Shown here one piece after another: positions 1-8,364 of a DNA stretch of 64,000 nucleotides. Made by a program: the position numbers and the translations under genes. The number at the start of each line of letters is the position of its first letter. The stretch's first letter is position 1. Below the pieces are notes generated by a model. It was not told the DNA's origin and did not search any database. It saw only the letters and a program-made list of their open reading frames with translations. Source of the DNA: JBOFOR01 sp051654865 (GTDB taxonomy: Bacteria; Bacillota; Clostridia; Peptostreptococcales; Peptostreptococcaceae); assembly GCA_051654865.1 (NCBI GenBank), contig JBOFYV010000103.1, forward strand, positions 1 through 64,000, in the 5' to 3' direction.

Positions 1-2
1 CA

Positions 3-410
3 ACTAACTTTTTTGATAATTATTTTAAACTTTTAGTACTATTATTTTGGCCTTTGATATGGTATAAATGGGTTATAATCTCTGTTTTTATAATAGACTT
101 AGTACTCGTCTCTATCTTTTGTGTATTAGCTATTATCTACGTGGTTTTATACCTATTAGATTTTAAGCAAAAACCTAAAGTAGATAATATTGTTCATTTT
201 TATAGAATTTCACTTTTACTTGCTTTTATATCTACATTATTTAGTTTTATATTATTTCCTACAAACCTCTTCTTACTTTTATTGAAGGTAATATTTATTA
301 TAATATGTTTTTATTATTCTTTTATAAAAGTGTTTAAATATAAAATAGATGAAGGACTTATAGGTATACTTTCTTGTATTCTGCTACTTGCAATAACATT
401 CTTGTATTAA
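3..410 (+). CDS. Hypothetical membrane protein, C-terminal part (5' end outside window)
   Basis: The reading frame is open from the left edge of the window to the TAA at 408-410, so this is the C-terminal part of a longer gene and not a complete small ORF. The only internal start near the edge is a TTG at 54 with no ribosome binding site. The visible 135 or so residues are almost wholly hydrophobic, with about four membrane-spanning segments separated by short basic loops (KQKPKVDN, KYKIDEG). No family is recognised. No strong terminator follows it; the next gene has its own promoter-like sequence. Function unknown; an integral membrane location is the only supported statement. Confidence 0.5.
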   Translation, partial: TNFFDNYFKLLVLLFWPLIWYKWVIISVFIIDLVLVSIFCVLAIIYVVLYLLDFKQKPKVDNIVHFYRISLLLAFISTLFSFILFPTNLFLLLLKVIFIIICFYYSFIKVFKYKIDEGLIGILSCILLLAITFLY

Positions 411-438
411 TGTATATTTAAAGCTAAATTTAGAAATA

Positions 439-468
439 TTAGACATATAGATTCTTTTCTGATATTAT
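439..468 (+). promoter_or_regulatory. Candidate sigma-A promoter for the parvulin gene
   Basis: TTAGAC at 439-444 and TATTAT at 463-468 are separated by 18 bases, about 60 bases upstream of the parvulin start codon. The match is moderate in very AT-rich DNA. Confidence 0.3.
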
Positions 469-527
469 TTAAATGGAAGAAAATATAAAATATGAAATAT
501 ATTACATATAAAGGAGTTGTTATTTAA

Positions 528-1283
528 ATGGAAAGAAAAATACTTGCTACTGTTGGCGAAAAAGAAATTACAAACTATGATGTTGAAAGTGCATTACAAA
601 GCTTAGATCCATACCAAGCAATGCATTTTGGAACTGATGAAGGTAAGAAGCAACTATTAGAAGATTTAGTTAATCAAGAATTATTCTATATAGAAGCTAA
701 AGAAAGTGAATTACATAATGACGAAGCATTCAAGATAGAAATGAAAAAAATTGAAGAAAATATGTTAAAGCAATACGCTATAAACAAGGTTTTATCTAAT
801 GTTACTTTAACTGAAGAAGAAAAGAAAGCTTTCTTCGATGCTAATAAAGCTAAGTTTAATAAACCTGAAAATGCTTCTGCTAAGCATATCTTAGTAGATA
901 ACGAAGCTTTAGCTAATGAATTATTAAGTAAAATAAATGCTGGAGAAATGACATTTGAAGATGCTGCTACAGCTCACTCTACTTGTCCATCAAAAGATGC
1001 TGGTGGAGATTTAGGAACTTTCCCTAGGGGTCAAATGGTGCCTGAGTTTGAAGAAGCTGTATTCAATATGAATAAAGATGAAGTAACTGGACCTGTTCAA
1101 ACTCAATTCGGATATCACTTAATTAAATTAGTTGATAAGCAAGAAGGTGGAGATTCTGAATATGAAGAAGTAAAAAATGAAATAGAAAAAACTTTAATGT
1201 ATCAAAAACAAAGTGAAGTTTACTCTAATAAATTAAACGATCTTAAGTCTAAGTTTGAAGATAAAGTTAAATTTAATGCTTAA
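528..1283 (+). CDS. Parvulin-type peptidyl-prolyl cis-trans isomerase (PpiC/PrsA/SurA-like)
   Basis: Catalyses cis-trans isomerisation of prolyl bonds and acts as a folding helper. The 251-residue protein has a helical N-terminal chaperone-like region (about 1-110) followed by a rotamase domain (about 116-205). That domain shows the parvulin marks AKHILV near 118, GGDLGTFPRGQMVPEFEEA near 160 and FGYHLIKL near 193. There is no signal peptide or lipobox, unlike secreted PrsA, so a cytoplasmic location is inferred. A strong ribosome binding site (AAAGGAG, about 509-515) supports the ATG at 528. It stands alone between a promoter-like sequence and a hairpin terminator. Family assignment is firm; the clients are unknown. 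Confidence 0.85.
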   Translation: MERKILATVGEKEITNYDVESALQSLDPYQAMHFGTDEGKKQLLEDLVNQELFYIEAKESELHNDEAFKIEMKKIEENMLKQYAINKVLSNVTLTEEEKKAFFDANKAKFNKPENASAKHILVDNEALANELLSKINAGEMTFEDAATAHSTCPSKDAGGDLGTFPRGQMVPEFEEAVFNMNKDEVTGPVQTQFGYHLIKLVDKQEGGDSEYEEVKNEIEKTLMYQKQSEVYSNKLNDLKSKFEDKVKFNA

Positions 1284-1284
1284 T

Positions 1285-1313
1285 AAAAAGCCTAGCTAAT
1301 GCTAGGCTTTTTA
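1285..1313. terminator. Bidirectional intrinsic terminator
   Basis: Stem AAAAAGCCTAGC / GCTAGGCTTTTT with a TAAT loop lies between the convergent parvulin and CBS-domain genes. T-runs on both strands suit termination in both directions. Confidence 0.85.
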
Positions 1314-1715
1314 TACTTTTAACTTATTATAACAATATTCTATTATATCTCTTCTCTTAATTATACCTATAAATATTTCTTGATCATCTATCACAGGTAC
1401 AAAGTTTTGGTTCATAGATTTAGATATTAAATCTTCTATATTAGCATTAATAGATACCGGTCTATTATCTTTTCGTCTATTAATTTTTCTAATGGATATA
1501 TCTTCTATTGATTTTAAATCCAAAGAGAAATCATTTTTTAGTGTCCACAATAAATCACCTTCTGTTATTGTTCCAACATATTTTCCTTCTTCATTTATTA
1601 TCGGAATAGATGAATATCTATGGTATTCCATTTTTTCTAAAGCTTGCCTTATTGTGTAGTCTTCATATAAATATGCAACTTCACTTTTAGGGGTCAAAAA
1701 AAATAATATATTCAC
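1311..1715 (-). CDS. CBS-domain pair protein
   Basis: A 134-residue protein made almost entirely of two CBS motifs (about 10-60 and 75-130). The segments SSIPIINEEGKYVGTITEGD and FVPVIDDQEIFIGIIKRRD are typical of the repeat. CBS pairs (Bateman modules) bind adenosine nucleotides and sense energy state; here no catalytic domain is attached, so a stand-alone sensor or regulator is inferred. The start is a GTG at 1715 preceded by GGAGGTG at a spacing of about nine bases. Convergent with the parvulin gene, sharing its terminator. Partner proteins cannot be deduced from the neighbours. Confidence 0.8.
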   Translation of the reverse strand: MNILFFLTPKSEVAYLYEDYTIRQALEKMEYHRYSSIPIINEEGKYVGTITEGDLLWTLKNDFSLDLKSIEDISIRKINRRKDNRPVSINANIEDLISKSMNQNFVPVIDDQEIFIGIIKRRDIIEYCYNKLKV

Positions 1716-1884
1716 TATACTACACCTCCAAATACTTGTTATTATATTAAAATAGCTTTACAAGTAGTATATTTGAAATATCTTCTTCAATATTAATTTT
1801 AACATATTTATCCTATTATTTAAATTTAAATAGTGATATCTGTAGTTTTTTTTTGAAATAAAACATTAAATGTAACATTAACGT

Positions 1885-1906
1885 AAAAAAGCCGCTATTA
1901 AGCGGC
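1885..1906 (-). terminator. Intrinsic terminator of the cold-shock gene
   Basis: On the minus strand GCCGCT-TAAT-AGCGGC is followed by a run of six T, 50 bases after the cold-shock stop codon. The stem is unusually GC-rich for this window. Confidence 0.85.
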
Positions 1907-1952
1907 TATGTTTCACATATTACTAGAATTACTAATATATATGAACTTTAGA

Positions 1953-2153
1953 TTATAATTTCACTACGTTAGCAGCTTGAGGACCTTTAGCACCTTCAAC
2001 TACTTCGAATTGAACGTTTTGTCCTTCTTCTAAAGACTTGTACCCGTCACCAGTTATAGCTGAGAAATGTACGAAAACATCTCCTTCGCCTTCTGCAGAT
2101 ATAAATCCAAATCCTTTTTCATTGTTAAACCACTTAACTACACCAGTCTTCAT
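1953..2153 (-). CDS. Cold-shock protein (CspA family)
   Basis: A 66-residue single cold-shock domain that binds single-stranded RNA and DNA and acts as an RNA chaperone. The RNP1 motif KGFGFIS and RNP2 motif VFVHFSAI are both intact, and the length is typical of the family. An upstream in-frame start would add eight residues (FFRRIFL), but a perfect AGGAGG at 2163-2168 sits correctly before the ATG at 2153, so the shorter form is chosen. The gene is monocistronic, with a TTGACA-bearing upstream region and a GC-rich terminator. It probably has a long structured leader like other csp genes; I cannot assign a specific thermosensor. Paralogue number (CspA/B/C) cannot be decided. Confidence 0.95.
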   Translation of the reverse strand: MKTGVVKWFNNEKGFGFISAEGEGDVFVHFSAITGDGYKSLEEGQNVQFEVVEGAKGPQAANVVKL

Positions 2154-2214
2154 TAAAAAAATCCTCCTAAAAAACACACAATTATTTAGTTACAAATTTT
2201 TATGTAACCTTAAT

Positions 2215-2246
2215 TTTACTTTATCATACATAATTATCTTTGTCAA
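2215..2246 (-). promoter_or_regulatory. Candidate promoter of the cold-shock gene
   Basis: A perfect TTGACA (minus strand, 2246-2241) is followed by AT-rich DNA with -10-like candidates (GATAAA, TAAAGT) at 15-17 bases. The -35 is convincing, the -10 is not unique. Confidence 0.35.
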
Positions 2247-2296
2247 TTACTATTAAGTCTCTAGATTATAGCTGCTATGCAGTTAAATACTGGTGT

Positions 2297-3442
2297 TTAG
2301 TAGTTAACATGTATCAAATGAAACCTTATTGCTTTGTCGCTCCAACCTAAGTCCCATGGTACTAAATATCTATCGGTATTATGACAAGTTACTAATGGAT
2401 ATCCTTTAGAATCTAATCCTGTAACTGTTGATACATGAGTTATTCTTCCTCCTTTTTCATATCCTACAAAGTCTCCAGGTCTTAAACTATACGCTTGTTT
2501 ATAAACATCTTGATAACTGCCTCTCGCCACTAAACTTCCTCGTCCGCTATTGAGTATATAATTTTTAAATGCCTGTGCATTTACCCATGCTTTTGTTCCA
2601 TCTCCTGCAGAATAGTTCCATATTGAATTCTTTTTAAATCTTCCACTTTCAAACATTATCTGAGATGCAAAATTTGCACAATCTCCACCTTCAGGATTAA
2701 AGTCTTTATAATTTGGATTAAATTTAAATCCATATTCTTCATCTGCTGCTGCTCCACAATATTGATGAGCATATTGTATTGCTTTTTTTTGTTCTTCTGT
2801 CAGTTGAGTATCAACAACTTGTTGTGATAATATATGAGCTTTTATATCTTCTGACTTTATATTATCTAAGTTTAATGAATCTGCAAAAGGATCTGTATAC
2901 CATTCTTTAGTTATAATATATTGGTTATCTTTCATTCTTACATTTAGATAGTGATATGTCCCTATTCTAAACATATTCACTATATCATGTTGATTATCAT
3001 ATGAGTATTTATACTCTGTTGACACTGTACAGATGATTCCATATAAATCATCTTCTTTCTCTTTTACTTTTTTAATTTTAACTCTTGTTTTTATATCACT
3101 AAATTTAACACCTTGCTTATTTGACCAATTTTCTAAATATTTCATTTTAGTGGCTTCATGCTCATAAGCCCAAAGCCCAGTCTTTATGTTTGTATCATAT
3201 AGTTCTTTTAGCATGTTTTCATTTTTATCTAACAATGCTTTATTTCTGTAATCAAACAAGCTTTCTAACAATAGTTGGTACTGATTGTGTGTTTCGTCTC
3301 CATCAACACTATTAGTCTCTACTGAGTGTTTGTTGAGTAAGATTTTGTTGGCTATACTAAAACCTGTAACCAATATTAAAGTGAAACATAGTGATAAAAT
3401 AATGCTTCTAGTGTACTTATTTCTCGTTTTGAGTCTTTTCAA
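2297..3442 (-). CDS. Membrane-anchored or secreted amidase-like protein (Amidase_6 family)
   Basis: About 381 residues. A basic N-terminus and one hydrophobic segment form a membrane anchor or signal peptide. A linker of about 180 residues follows, then a C-terminal cysteine-hydrolase domain of the putative amidase_6 type (NlpC/P60-like fold). The likely catalytic pair is Cys near 255 in GGDCANFASQ and His near 336 in GRITHVSTV. The first possible ATG lies upstream of a perfect GGGAGGTG at 3449-3456, so the TTG at 3442, correctly spaced after it, is taken as the start and removes ten residues. It is divergent from the pyridoxamine-kinase-like gene. A role in cell-wall hydrolysis is inferred; the substrate is unknown. 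Confidence 0.75.
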   Translation of the reverse strand: MKRLKTRNKYTRSIILSLCFTLILVTGFSIANKILLNKHSVETNSVDGDETHNQYQLLLESLFDYRNKALLDKNENMLKELYDTNIKTGLWAYEHEATKMKYLENWSNKQGVKFSDIKTRVKIKKVKEKEDDLYGIICTVSTEYKYSYDNQHDIVNMFRIGTYHYLNVRMKDNQYIITKEWYTDPFADSLNLDNIKSEDIKAHILSQQVVDTQLTEEQKKAIQYAHQYCGAAADEEYGFKFNPNYKDFNPEGGDCANFASQIMFESGRFKKNSIWNYSAGDGTKAWVNAQAFKNYILNSGRGSLVARGSYQDVYKQAYSLRPGDFVGYEKGGRITHVSTVTGLDSKGYPLVTCHNTDRYLVPWDLGWSDKAIRFHLIHVNY

Positions 3443-3681
3443 ATACTGCACCTCCCAAAAAAAGTACATCATATAGTCATCATACTGTTAATAACTATAT
3501 TAGCTAATTTCTTTTTCTTATTATATCCAAATAGGAGTTAAATAATTTTATTTATATTAAAATTTAATTATTGTATTTAAATAAAATATTTTGATTAAGT
3601 TACTATATTTTTCTACTTTTAAGTAGTATTATTGATATATAATCTAATTAATGATATTCAAATTGCGGAGGTGCGAATAAA

Positions 3682-4509
3682 TTGAAAAAAGTTGCTGCAA
3701 TAAATGATTTATCTGGTATAGGTAGATGTTCTTTAACAGTTTCTATACCAATATTATCTGCTTTAAAGGTGCAGTGTTGTCCTTTTCCAACTGCAATACT
3801 CTCAAGTCAAACGGGTTATCCTGAGTTTACATTTCTTGATTTGACAAATGAAATGGACAAGTATTCAAAAGTTTGGAAAAATTTAAACGTTGAATTTGAT
3901 TGTATTTATAGTGGTTTCTTAGGTTCTGAAAATCAAATAGATATCGTTTCTAATTTTATAGAAAATAATAAAAATTCATTAGTAGTTGTAGACCCTGTAA
4001 TGGGGGATAATGGTGTTATGTATCCAATATTCTCAAATGAAATGAGAAATAAAATTAAAAACTTAGTTAAATTATCTAACTTAACTACACCTAATTTAAC
4101 AGAGGCTTGTTTTCTAACTAATAGAGACTACTCTAAAAAAGATTATACTAGGTCTGAATTAATTCAAATAGCAAAAGAAATTTGTATGCTAGGACCTAAC
4201 AAAGTAGTTATTACTGGTATTATCGAGGACAATAACATAATCAATTTGGGATATGATAAAGAAATTGATGAGTTTTTCTTTATAGGCATCGGGTATAATA
4301 ATCGTTCTTATAGTGGTACCGGTGATATCTTTACATCTATTGTTTGTGGAATGCTTGCTAATAATCATGATTTTAATTTTTCTATTAATACTGCTACAAA
4401 ATTTATACATAAGACAGTTGAGTATACATCAACCTTTGATACTGACAGAAATGATGGTGTTATGTTTGAACAATTTTTAAGTTATTTAACTTCAATCAAT
4501 TCTAAATAA
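3682..4509 (+). CDS. Pyridoxamine/pyridoxine kinase-like protein (PfkB/ribokinase superfamily)
   Basis: Likely phosphorylates pyridoxamine, pyridoxine or pyridoxal with ATP in vitamin B6 salvage. The 275-residue protein resembles PdxY and the clostridial pyridoxamine kinases. It has the N-terminal NDLSGIGRCSL, the anion-hole motif VVDPVMGDNG near residue 105, and the ATP/catalytic motif SGTGDIF with Asp near 215. The start is a TTG at 3682 after GGAGGTG at 3667-3673, spacing eight. It is divergent from the amidase gene, with an AT-rich intergenic region holding a TATAAT at 3638-3643, and ends at a strong hairpin. An HMP kinase (ThiD-like) activity is the main alternative, but no thiamine genes are nearby. 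Confidence 0.8.
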   Translation: MKKVAAINDLSGIGRCSLTVSIPILSALKVQCCPFPTAILSSQTGYPEFTFLDLTNEMDKYSKVWKNLNVEFDCIYSGFLGSENQIDIVSNFIENNKNSLVVVDPVMGDNGVMYPIFSNEMRNKIKNLVKLSNLTTPNLTEACFLTNRDYSKKDYTRSELIQIAKEICMLGPNKVVITGIIEDNNIINLGYDKEIDEFFFIGIGYNNRSYSGTGDIFTSIVCGMLANNHDFNFSINTATKFIHKTVEYTSTFDTDRNDGVMFEQFLSYLTSINSK

Positions 4510-4518
4510 TACAATTAT

Positions 4519-4553
4519 AAAAAGAAGGTCTTAGTATATAAGACCTTCTTTTT
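4519..4553 (+). terminator. Intrinsic terminator after the pyridoxamine kinase gene
   Basis: A 15-bp perfect stem (AAAAAGAAGGTCTTA and its complement) with a GTATA loop and a T-run. Confidence 0.9.
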
Positions 4554-4720
4554 CCACGTTGTCAATTTTTTAATGTCAAACATAACACCTTATATACTAT
4601 TATACTTATCCTCATATTGATACACTTTTAATTGATTTTTATATTTTATTAATAATATAGTCTATATAGTTATATCTTTATATAAACTATATTATAGTGC
4701 ATTTATTAGGAGGGATAAGT

Positions 4721-5041
4721 ATGAATATAAATTTAAAGGCCAAAGAGTTTGCTACTTATATAAAATCTACTGATGAATTCAGAAATATGAACAAATGTAA
4801 GAATGATTTAGAAAAAAATCGTTCTGCTAAAAGACAATTTGATAACTATATTAGCAAAAAAAATACTCTTTTTTCAAATTACACTATGGAGGATGCCTCT
4901 AGAAAATTGCAAGTTCTTAACAAAGAATATGAAACTTTCTTTAATTCTCCACTAGTCGCAAATTATCTAGAGTCTACTAAACAATTTAACTATATGATGG
5001 AAACGCTATATAAAACTATTGAAAAAGAATTACTAAAATAA
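4721..5041 (+). CDS. YlbF/YmcA (Com_YlbF) family protein
   Basis: A 106-residue, mostly helical protein with the feature pattern of the YlbF/YmcA family: N-terminal KAKEFATYIKSTDEF, a central charged helix, and a C-terminal VANYLESTKQFNYMMETL. In Bacillus subtilis the family forms the YaaT-YlbF-YmcA complex, which influences RNase Y-dependent mRNA maturation and, through it, competence, biofilm and sporulation. A longer ORF starts at 4697, but AGGAGGG at 4708-4714 places the start at the ATG at 4721. Whether this paralogue works with the RNase Y encoded at 29-30.7 kb is only an inference. It ends at a bidirectional terminator. Confidence 0.75.
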   Translation: MNINLKAKEFATYIKSTDEFRNMNKCKNDLEKNRSAKRQFDNYISKKNTLFSNYTMEDASRKLQVLNKEYETFFNSPLVANYLESTKQFNYMMETLYKTIEKELLK

Positions 5042-5044
5042 AAC

Positions 5045-5070
5045 AAAAGGATGCTTAAAAGCATCCTTTT
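5045..5070. terminator. Bidirectional intrinsic terminator
   Basis: A 10-bp stem AAAAGGATGC / GCATCCTTTT with loop TTAAAA lies between two convergent genes, with T-runs on both strands. Confidence 0.85.
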
Positions 5071-5073
5071 TGA

Positions 5074-6045
5074 CTAGTCAAAATCTCTAGGTTGCATCAT
5101 ATTTTGCATCATCATATTTTGCATCATCATATAGTAATTCATCCACATATCATTCATATCTTCACATTGTCCCATATATGAATTCATATATGGCATCTCT
5201 AAGTTTGGATATTGATCTGCAAATTCACCCATATATTGCATTTGATACATATCATACATTGGACTTACATAAGTTGAGCAACCTTTATTAACTTTAACTT
5301 TAGTATCTTCTATATATATTATTTCTTGTTTTTCTTTGCAGCTTTTTGTTGATGGCTTACATTCTACTTTACAATCACAACTTGGTTTTTTGTGACATTC
5401 ATCTATTTTGTTCATACATTTTTCCATCATAGCTTCACATTTTTTAGATTTAGCTTCGTATTCTTTTATTTTTTCTCCCGCTGTTTTATAGCATTCTAAA
5501 GCTTTTTCATCACATTTTAATGCTTGGTTATATAAAGCCTTAGCTTTTTCATTGTAATCTTGAGCTTTCTCAAATAAGCACTTAGCTTGTTCACAGTTAG
5601 TTTGAGCTTCTTTTTGTGCACATTCAGCTTCTTTGTATAAACATTTAGCTTGCTCTTTAAGCTTTTCTGCTTTTTCCATCAGTTCTTTTGCTTTACACTC
5701 TGCTGCTTTTGCTTCTTTTTCACTTATATTAGCTTTATTAAACAAATTTTCTGCTTTTGTGCATAGTACTTTTGATGATTTTTCACATTCTTTTGCTTGC
5801 TCGTATGCCTCTGTAGCTTTACATTCATACTCTAATGCTTTTTCAAATAAATCTTCTGCTTGTTTAGCTAATTTTACACATTTATCTGTACATGTTATCT
5901 CATAATCATCACATGGACATTCTACGTATTTCTTTACAGGTTTTTTACATCCACATGACCCCTTATGTGAATTTACTTCATTACATGGATTACAAACCTC
6001 TGGTTGAGGTGTACAAGAACAACTTGATTTTTTTTTCTTTCTCAT
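5074..6045 (-). CDS. Cys-rich heptad-repeat protein with Met-rich tail (possible spore-surface protein)
   Basis: No family recognised. The 323-residue protein has three parts. The N-terminus is basic and cysteine-rich (RKKKKSSCSC, several CxC and CxxC pairs to about residue 56). The centre, about 63-200, is alanine-, lysine- and glutamate-rich, built from units of the form AxxLFxKA. Their lengths are 14, 21, 21, 14, 21, 14 and 14 residues, all multiples of seven, so heptad phase is kept throughout. The C-terminus is rich in Met, Tyr, Asn and Gln (MMMQNMMMQNMM). There is no signal peptide. This composition resembles spore coat or exosporium proteins that cross-link by disulphides, but that is inference. 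The gene is monocistronic. Confidence 0.65.
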   Translation of the reverse strand: MRKKKKSSCSCTPQPEVCNPCNEVNSHKGSCGCKKPVKKYVECPCDDYEITCTDKCVKLAKQAEDLFEKALEYECKATEAYEQAKECEKSSKVLCTKAENLFNKANISEKEAKAAECKAKELMEKAEKLKEQAKCLYKEAECAQKEAQTNCEQAKCLFEKAQDYNEKAKALYNQALKCDEKALECYKTAGEKIKEYEAKSKKCEAMMEKCMNKIDECHKKPSCDCKVECKPSTKSCKEKQEIIYIEDTKVKVNKGCSTYVSPMYDMYQMQYMGEFADQYPNLEMPYMNSYMGQCEDMNDMWMNYYMMMQNMMMQNMMQPRDFD

Positions 6046-6263
6046 AATATGCCAAAACTCCTTTGCTGTATTTTTGCCCCCATAAGAAAAAACTTATGTT
6101 GTCTACTATAATTATATGAATATGTATAAATGTGGTTACTGTTATTTGTTATTTAAATATTTTAATAAGTTATTATATATTTCTATTATAATTTTGCACT
6201 AATTGCATACTCTATTTATAGCATTAAAATTTAAATTACAAAACTTAAGATTGGAGTGATTTT

Positions 6264-6572
6264 ATGACTTCAAAAGATTATAGTAACCATAGTTGTCCAT
6301 ATTGTTCTAATCAGGTTTCAAACGCAAAAAAAATTATTAAAAATAATCCAGGGTTAACTTCAGGAATTGTCATTGGAGGTGCTCTAACTACAGCATCACT
6401 AATTAATCCTACTCTAAGAAAAGTAACTCTTCCTACATTTAAATTCATAGCCAAACAACAATTAAAAATATTGGCTGGTGTTGGATTATTTTCTATAGCA
6501 TCTTTTATCTCTAGCCAAGATTATTTATATGAAGATGAGATAATGGATGAAGACATCATATTTTTAGACTAA
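6264..6572 (+). CDS. Small protein with CPYC motif and hydrophobic segments, unknown function
   Basis: A 102-residue protein of unknown family. The N-terminus carries CPYCSNQ near residue 11, a single CxxC pair like half a zinc ribbon or a thioredoxin-type redox pair. A glycine-rich hydrophobic stretch follows (about 31-48, SGIVIGGALTTASLI), then a second hydrophobic segment near 70-85. The tail is very acidic (YEDEIMDEDIIFLD). The start ATG follows a GGAGTG. It stands alone before a bidirectional terminator. Membrane association is plausible. No neighbour clarifies its role. Confidence 0.6.
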   Translation: MTSKDYSNHSCPYCSNQVSNAKKIIKNNPGLTSGIVIGGALTTASLINPTLRKVTLPTFKFIAKQQLKILAGVGLFSIASFISSQDYLYEDEIMDEDIIFLD

Positions 6573-6574
6573 TA

Positions 6575-6620
6575 AAAAAAATCAGTATTAGAAATTTAAT
6601 TTTTCTAATACTGATTTTTT
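6575..6620. terminator. Bidirectional intrinsic terminator with long stem
   Basis: A stem of about 19 bp (arms around TCAGTATTAGAAA) separates the convergent small-protein and lipoprotein genes. Its right arm runs up to the lipoprotein stop codon. Confidence 0.85.
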
Positions 6621-7191
6621 AATTTAAAGAAATTAATTCACCTTCGTGGTATAGCTGAACTTTATCGATCCATTCACCTTTGTAGTTTTCTTGGAGTAAA
6701 TTTTTTAATATTATACTAATTGTATATTCTTTTATTTCTTCATTTAGGTAGTCATCCTTCCAAGTTACTCTAGTATTTTTTACATTTTCTGGTTCTATTA
6801 AATCTACATGTGCAATATCTCCATTATCAACGCTTACTTTTATCGGCAAGCTATTGAAGCATTCTTTAGAGATAGCAGTTGCTGTTAATTCAATTTTCTC
6901 TTGGATTGTAATATTTTCATTAATTTCTAGATATTTAATATTTTTTTCATCCTTAACATCTTTTGTCATTAATATTATTGGAAGATTTATTGTTTCTAAA
7001 GATTTACTTGTATTTTTTAATCCTTCTTTGCTACTCTTGTCATCTTCAACATTGGATTTATTCTCATTATTAATTACTGATGATGAGTCAAGGTCTATCA
7101 TTCTACTATCTTTTATTTGGTTACTGTCATTACATGCTGTAGTTAATAAAGTAGCACAGATTATCAACAAACTTCTTGCTAATTTATTCAT
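6619..7191 (-). CDS. Putative lipoprotein, GerMN-like C-terminal region
   Basis: The 190-residue protein starts with a lipoprotein signal peptide ending in the lipobox LTTAC (Cys near 20), so it should be anchored to the outer face of the membrane. A low-complexity Ser/Asn/Asp linker follows. The C-terminal region from about 80 reads like a divergent GerMN domain: a run of helices, then LPIKVSVDNGDIAHVDL near 120, then a final strand IDKVQLYHEGELISL. GerMN domains occur in the spore germination protein GerM and in envelope lipoproteins. The domain call is tentative. The gene appears monocistronic. Confidence 0.6.
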   Translation of the reverse strand: MNKLARSLLIICATLLTTACNDSNQIKDSRMIDLDSSSVINNENKSNVEDDKSSKEGLKNTSKSLETINLPIILMTKDVKDEKNIKYLEINENITIQEKIELTATAISKECFNSLPIKVSVDNGDIAHVDLIEPENVKNTRVTWKDDYLNEEIKEYTISIILKNLLQENYKGEWIDKVQLYHEGELISLN

Positions 7192-7302
7192 AAATATACC
7201 TCTTTTTATATTATTTATATAATATTATAACATAGTATACTTATTTTTTTAACGTTTTATATTCATTTCTAATTCATTTATAATTATAAGATATAATATT
7301 AT

Positions 7303-8331
7303 TTATTTTATATAGTTTATAATTAACTTAAATGTTTCTATTATAGATTTTATATGCGTCCTTTCATATCCATGAGATGCATAAACTCCTGGACCTATAA
7401 GAGCAAATTTAGCATCTAATCCTGATTTTAATGCTGCGGTTGCATCAGACCCATAATTAGGATATACATCTAACTTATAGTTTATACCATTTTCTTTACA
7501 AACTCCTACCAATTGATTTATAAACTCATAATCATAAGGTCCATTTGAGTCTTTTGTACATATACAAACATCATATTCAGTAGAATTTTGACCTTCTCCT
7601 GGACATCCCATATCTACAGCTATAAACTCACTAGTATTAGATGGTATGAATGTAGAAGATCCATGTCCCACTTCTTCATAATTGCTAAATAAAAAGTTTA
7701 TATTTTTTCTAGGTTTAATATTATTGATAACTATATATTTTATTGTAAATAGTATAACTGCTACAGATGCTTTATCGTCTAGATATCTAGACTTTATAAA
7801 TCCACTTTTAGTTATTTTAGTTCTTGTGTTAAATGAAATTATATCTCCAACATCTATACCTAAATCTAATATATCCTCCCTATTAAAAACTTCTTCATCT
7901 AAAACAATTTCATAATTTTTTGCTTCTCTTGGTAATTCTTTAGCCTCATTCCCGTGTATATGAATAGATGGCCTTATTGTCTGCAGAGTGCCTTCATATA
8001 TATTTTCACCCCTAGTGTGAACTAATACATCTTCTCCTTCTACCGATGACATCATATACCCACCAATTTGGCTTATTCCTAATCTACCATTTGACTTTAT
8101 TTCTTTTACTATAGCTCCTAATGTATCTATATGAGATGATAAGGTTATATCATCATCTTCTTCTTCACCTTTAATTGTTGCAACTAAAACACCCTTTTTG
8201 CTAATTTTATATTCTACTCCTAATTCTTCTAATTCATTTTTTATATATTCTACTATATTTTTTGTATACCCTGTTGGGCTTGCTATTTTTAATACTTCTA
8301 ATAAATACGTTTCTAATATTTTATTGTCCAT
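7303..8331 (-). CDS. M42-family metallo-aminopeptidase (glutamyl/leucyl aminopeptidase type)
   Basis: A cytoplasmic di-metal aminopeptidase of the TET/FrvX/YsdC group that trims peptides from the N-terminus. The 342-residue length is normal. All metal and catalytic positions of the family are visible: SSHIDTLG (His near 67), LDDKAS (Asp near 185), YEEVG (catalytic and metal Glu near 218-219), AVDMG (Asp near 239) and SHGYERTH (His near 318). The start ATG has AGGAG just upstream. It lies only 33 bases after the YjiH-like membrane gene and is probably cotranscribed with it. Exact peptide specificity cannot be deduced. Confidence 0.9.
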   Translation of the reverse strand: MDNKILETYLLEVLKIASPTGYTKNIVEYIKNELEELGVEYKISKKGVLVATIKGEEEDDDITLSSHIDTLGAIVKEIKSNGRLGISQIGGYMMSSVEGEDVLVHTRGENIYEGTLQTIRPSIHIHGNEAKELPREAKNYEIVLDEEVFNREDILDLGIDVGDIISFNTRTKITKSGFIKSRYLDDKASVAVILFTIKYIVINNIKPRKNINFLFSNYEEVGHGSSTFIPSNTSEFIAVDMGCPGEGQNSTEYDVCICTKDSNGPYDYEFINQLVGVCKENGINYKLDVYPNYGSDATAALKSGLDAKFALIGPGVYASHGYERTHIKSIIETFKLIINYIK

Positions 8332-8364
8332 TTTTATCTCCTCTTATAATATATTGTTTTATTT

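Noticed and set aside
5633..5905. 90-codon plus-strand ORF opposite the Cys-rich repeat protein
   Set aside because: Its apparent Ser/Ala/Phe repeats are only the complement of the Lys/Ala/Glu heptad repeats on the minus strand.
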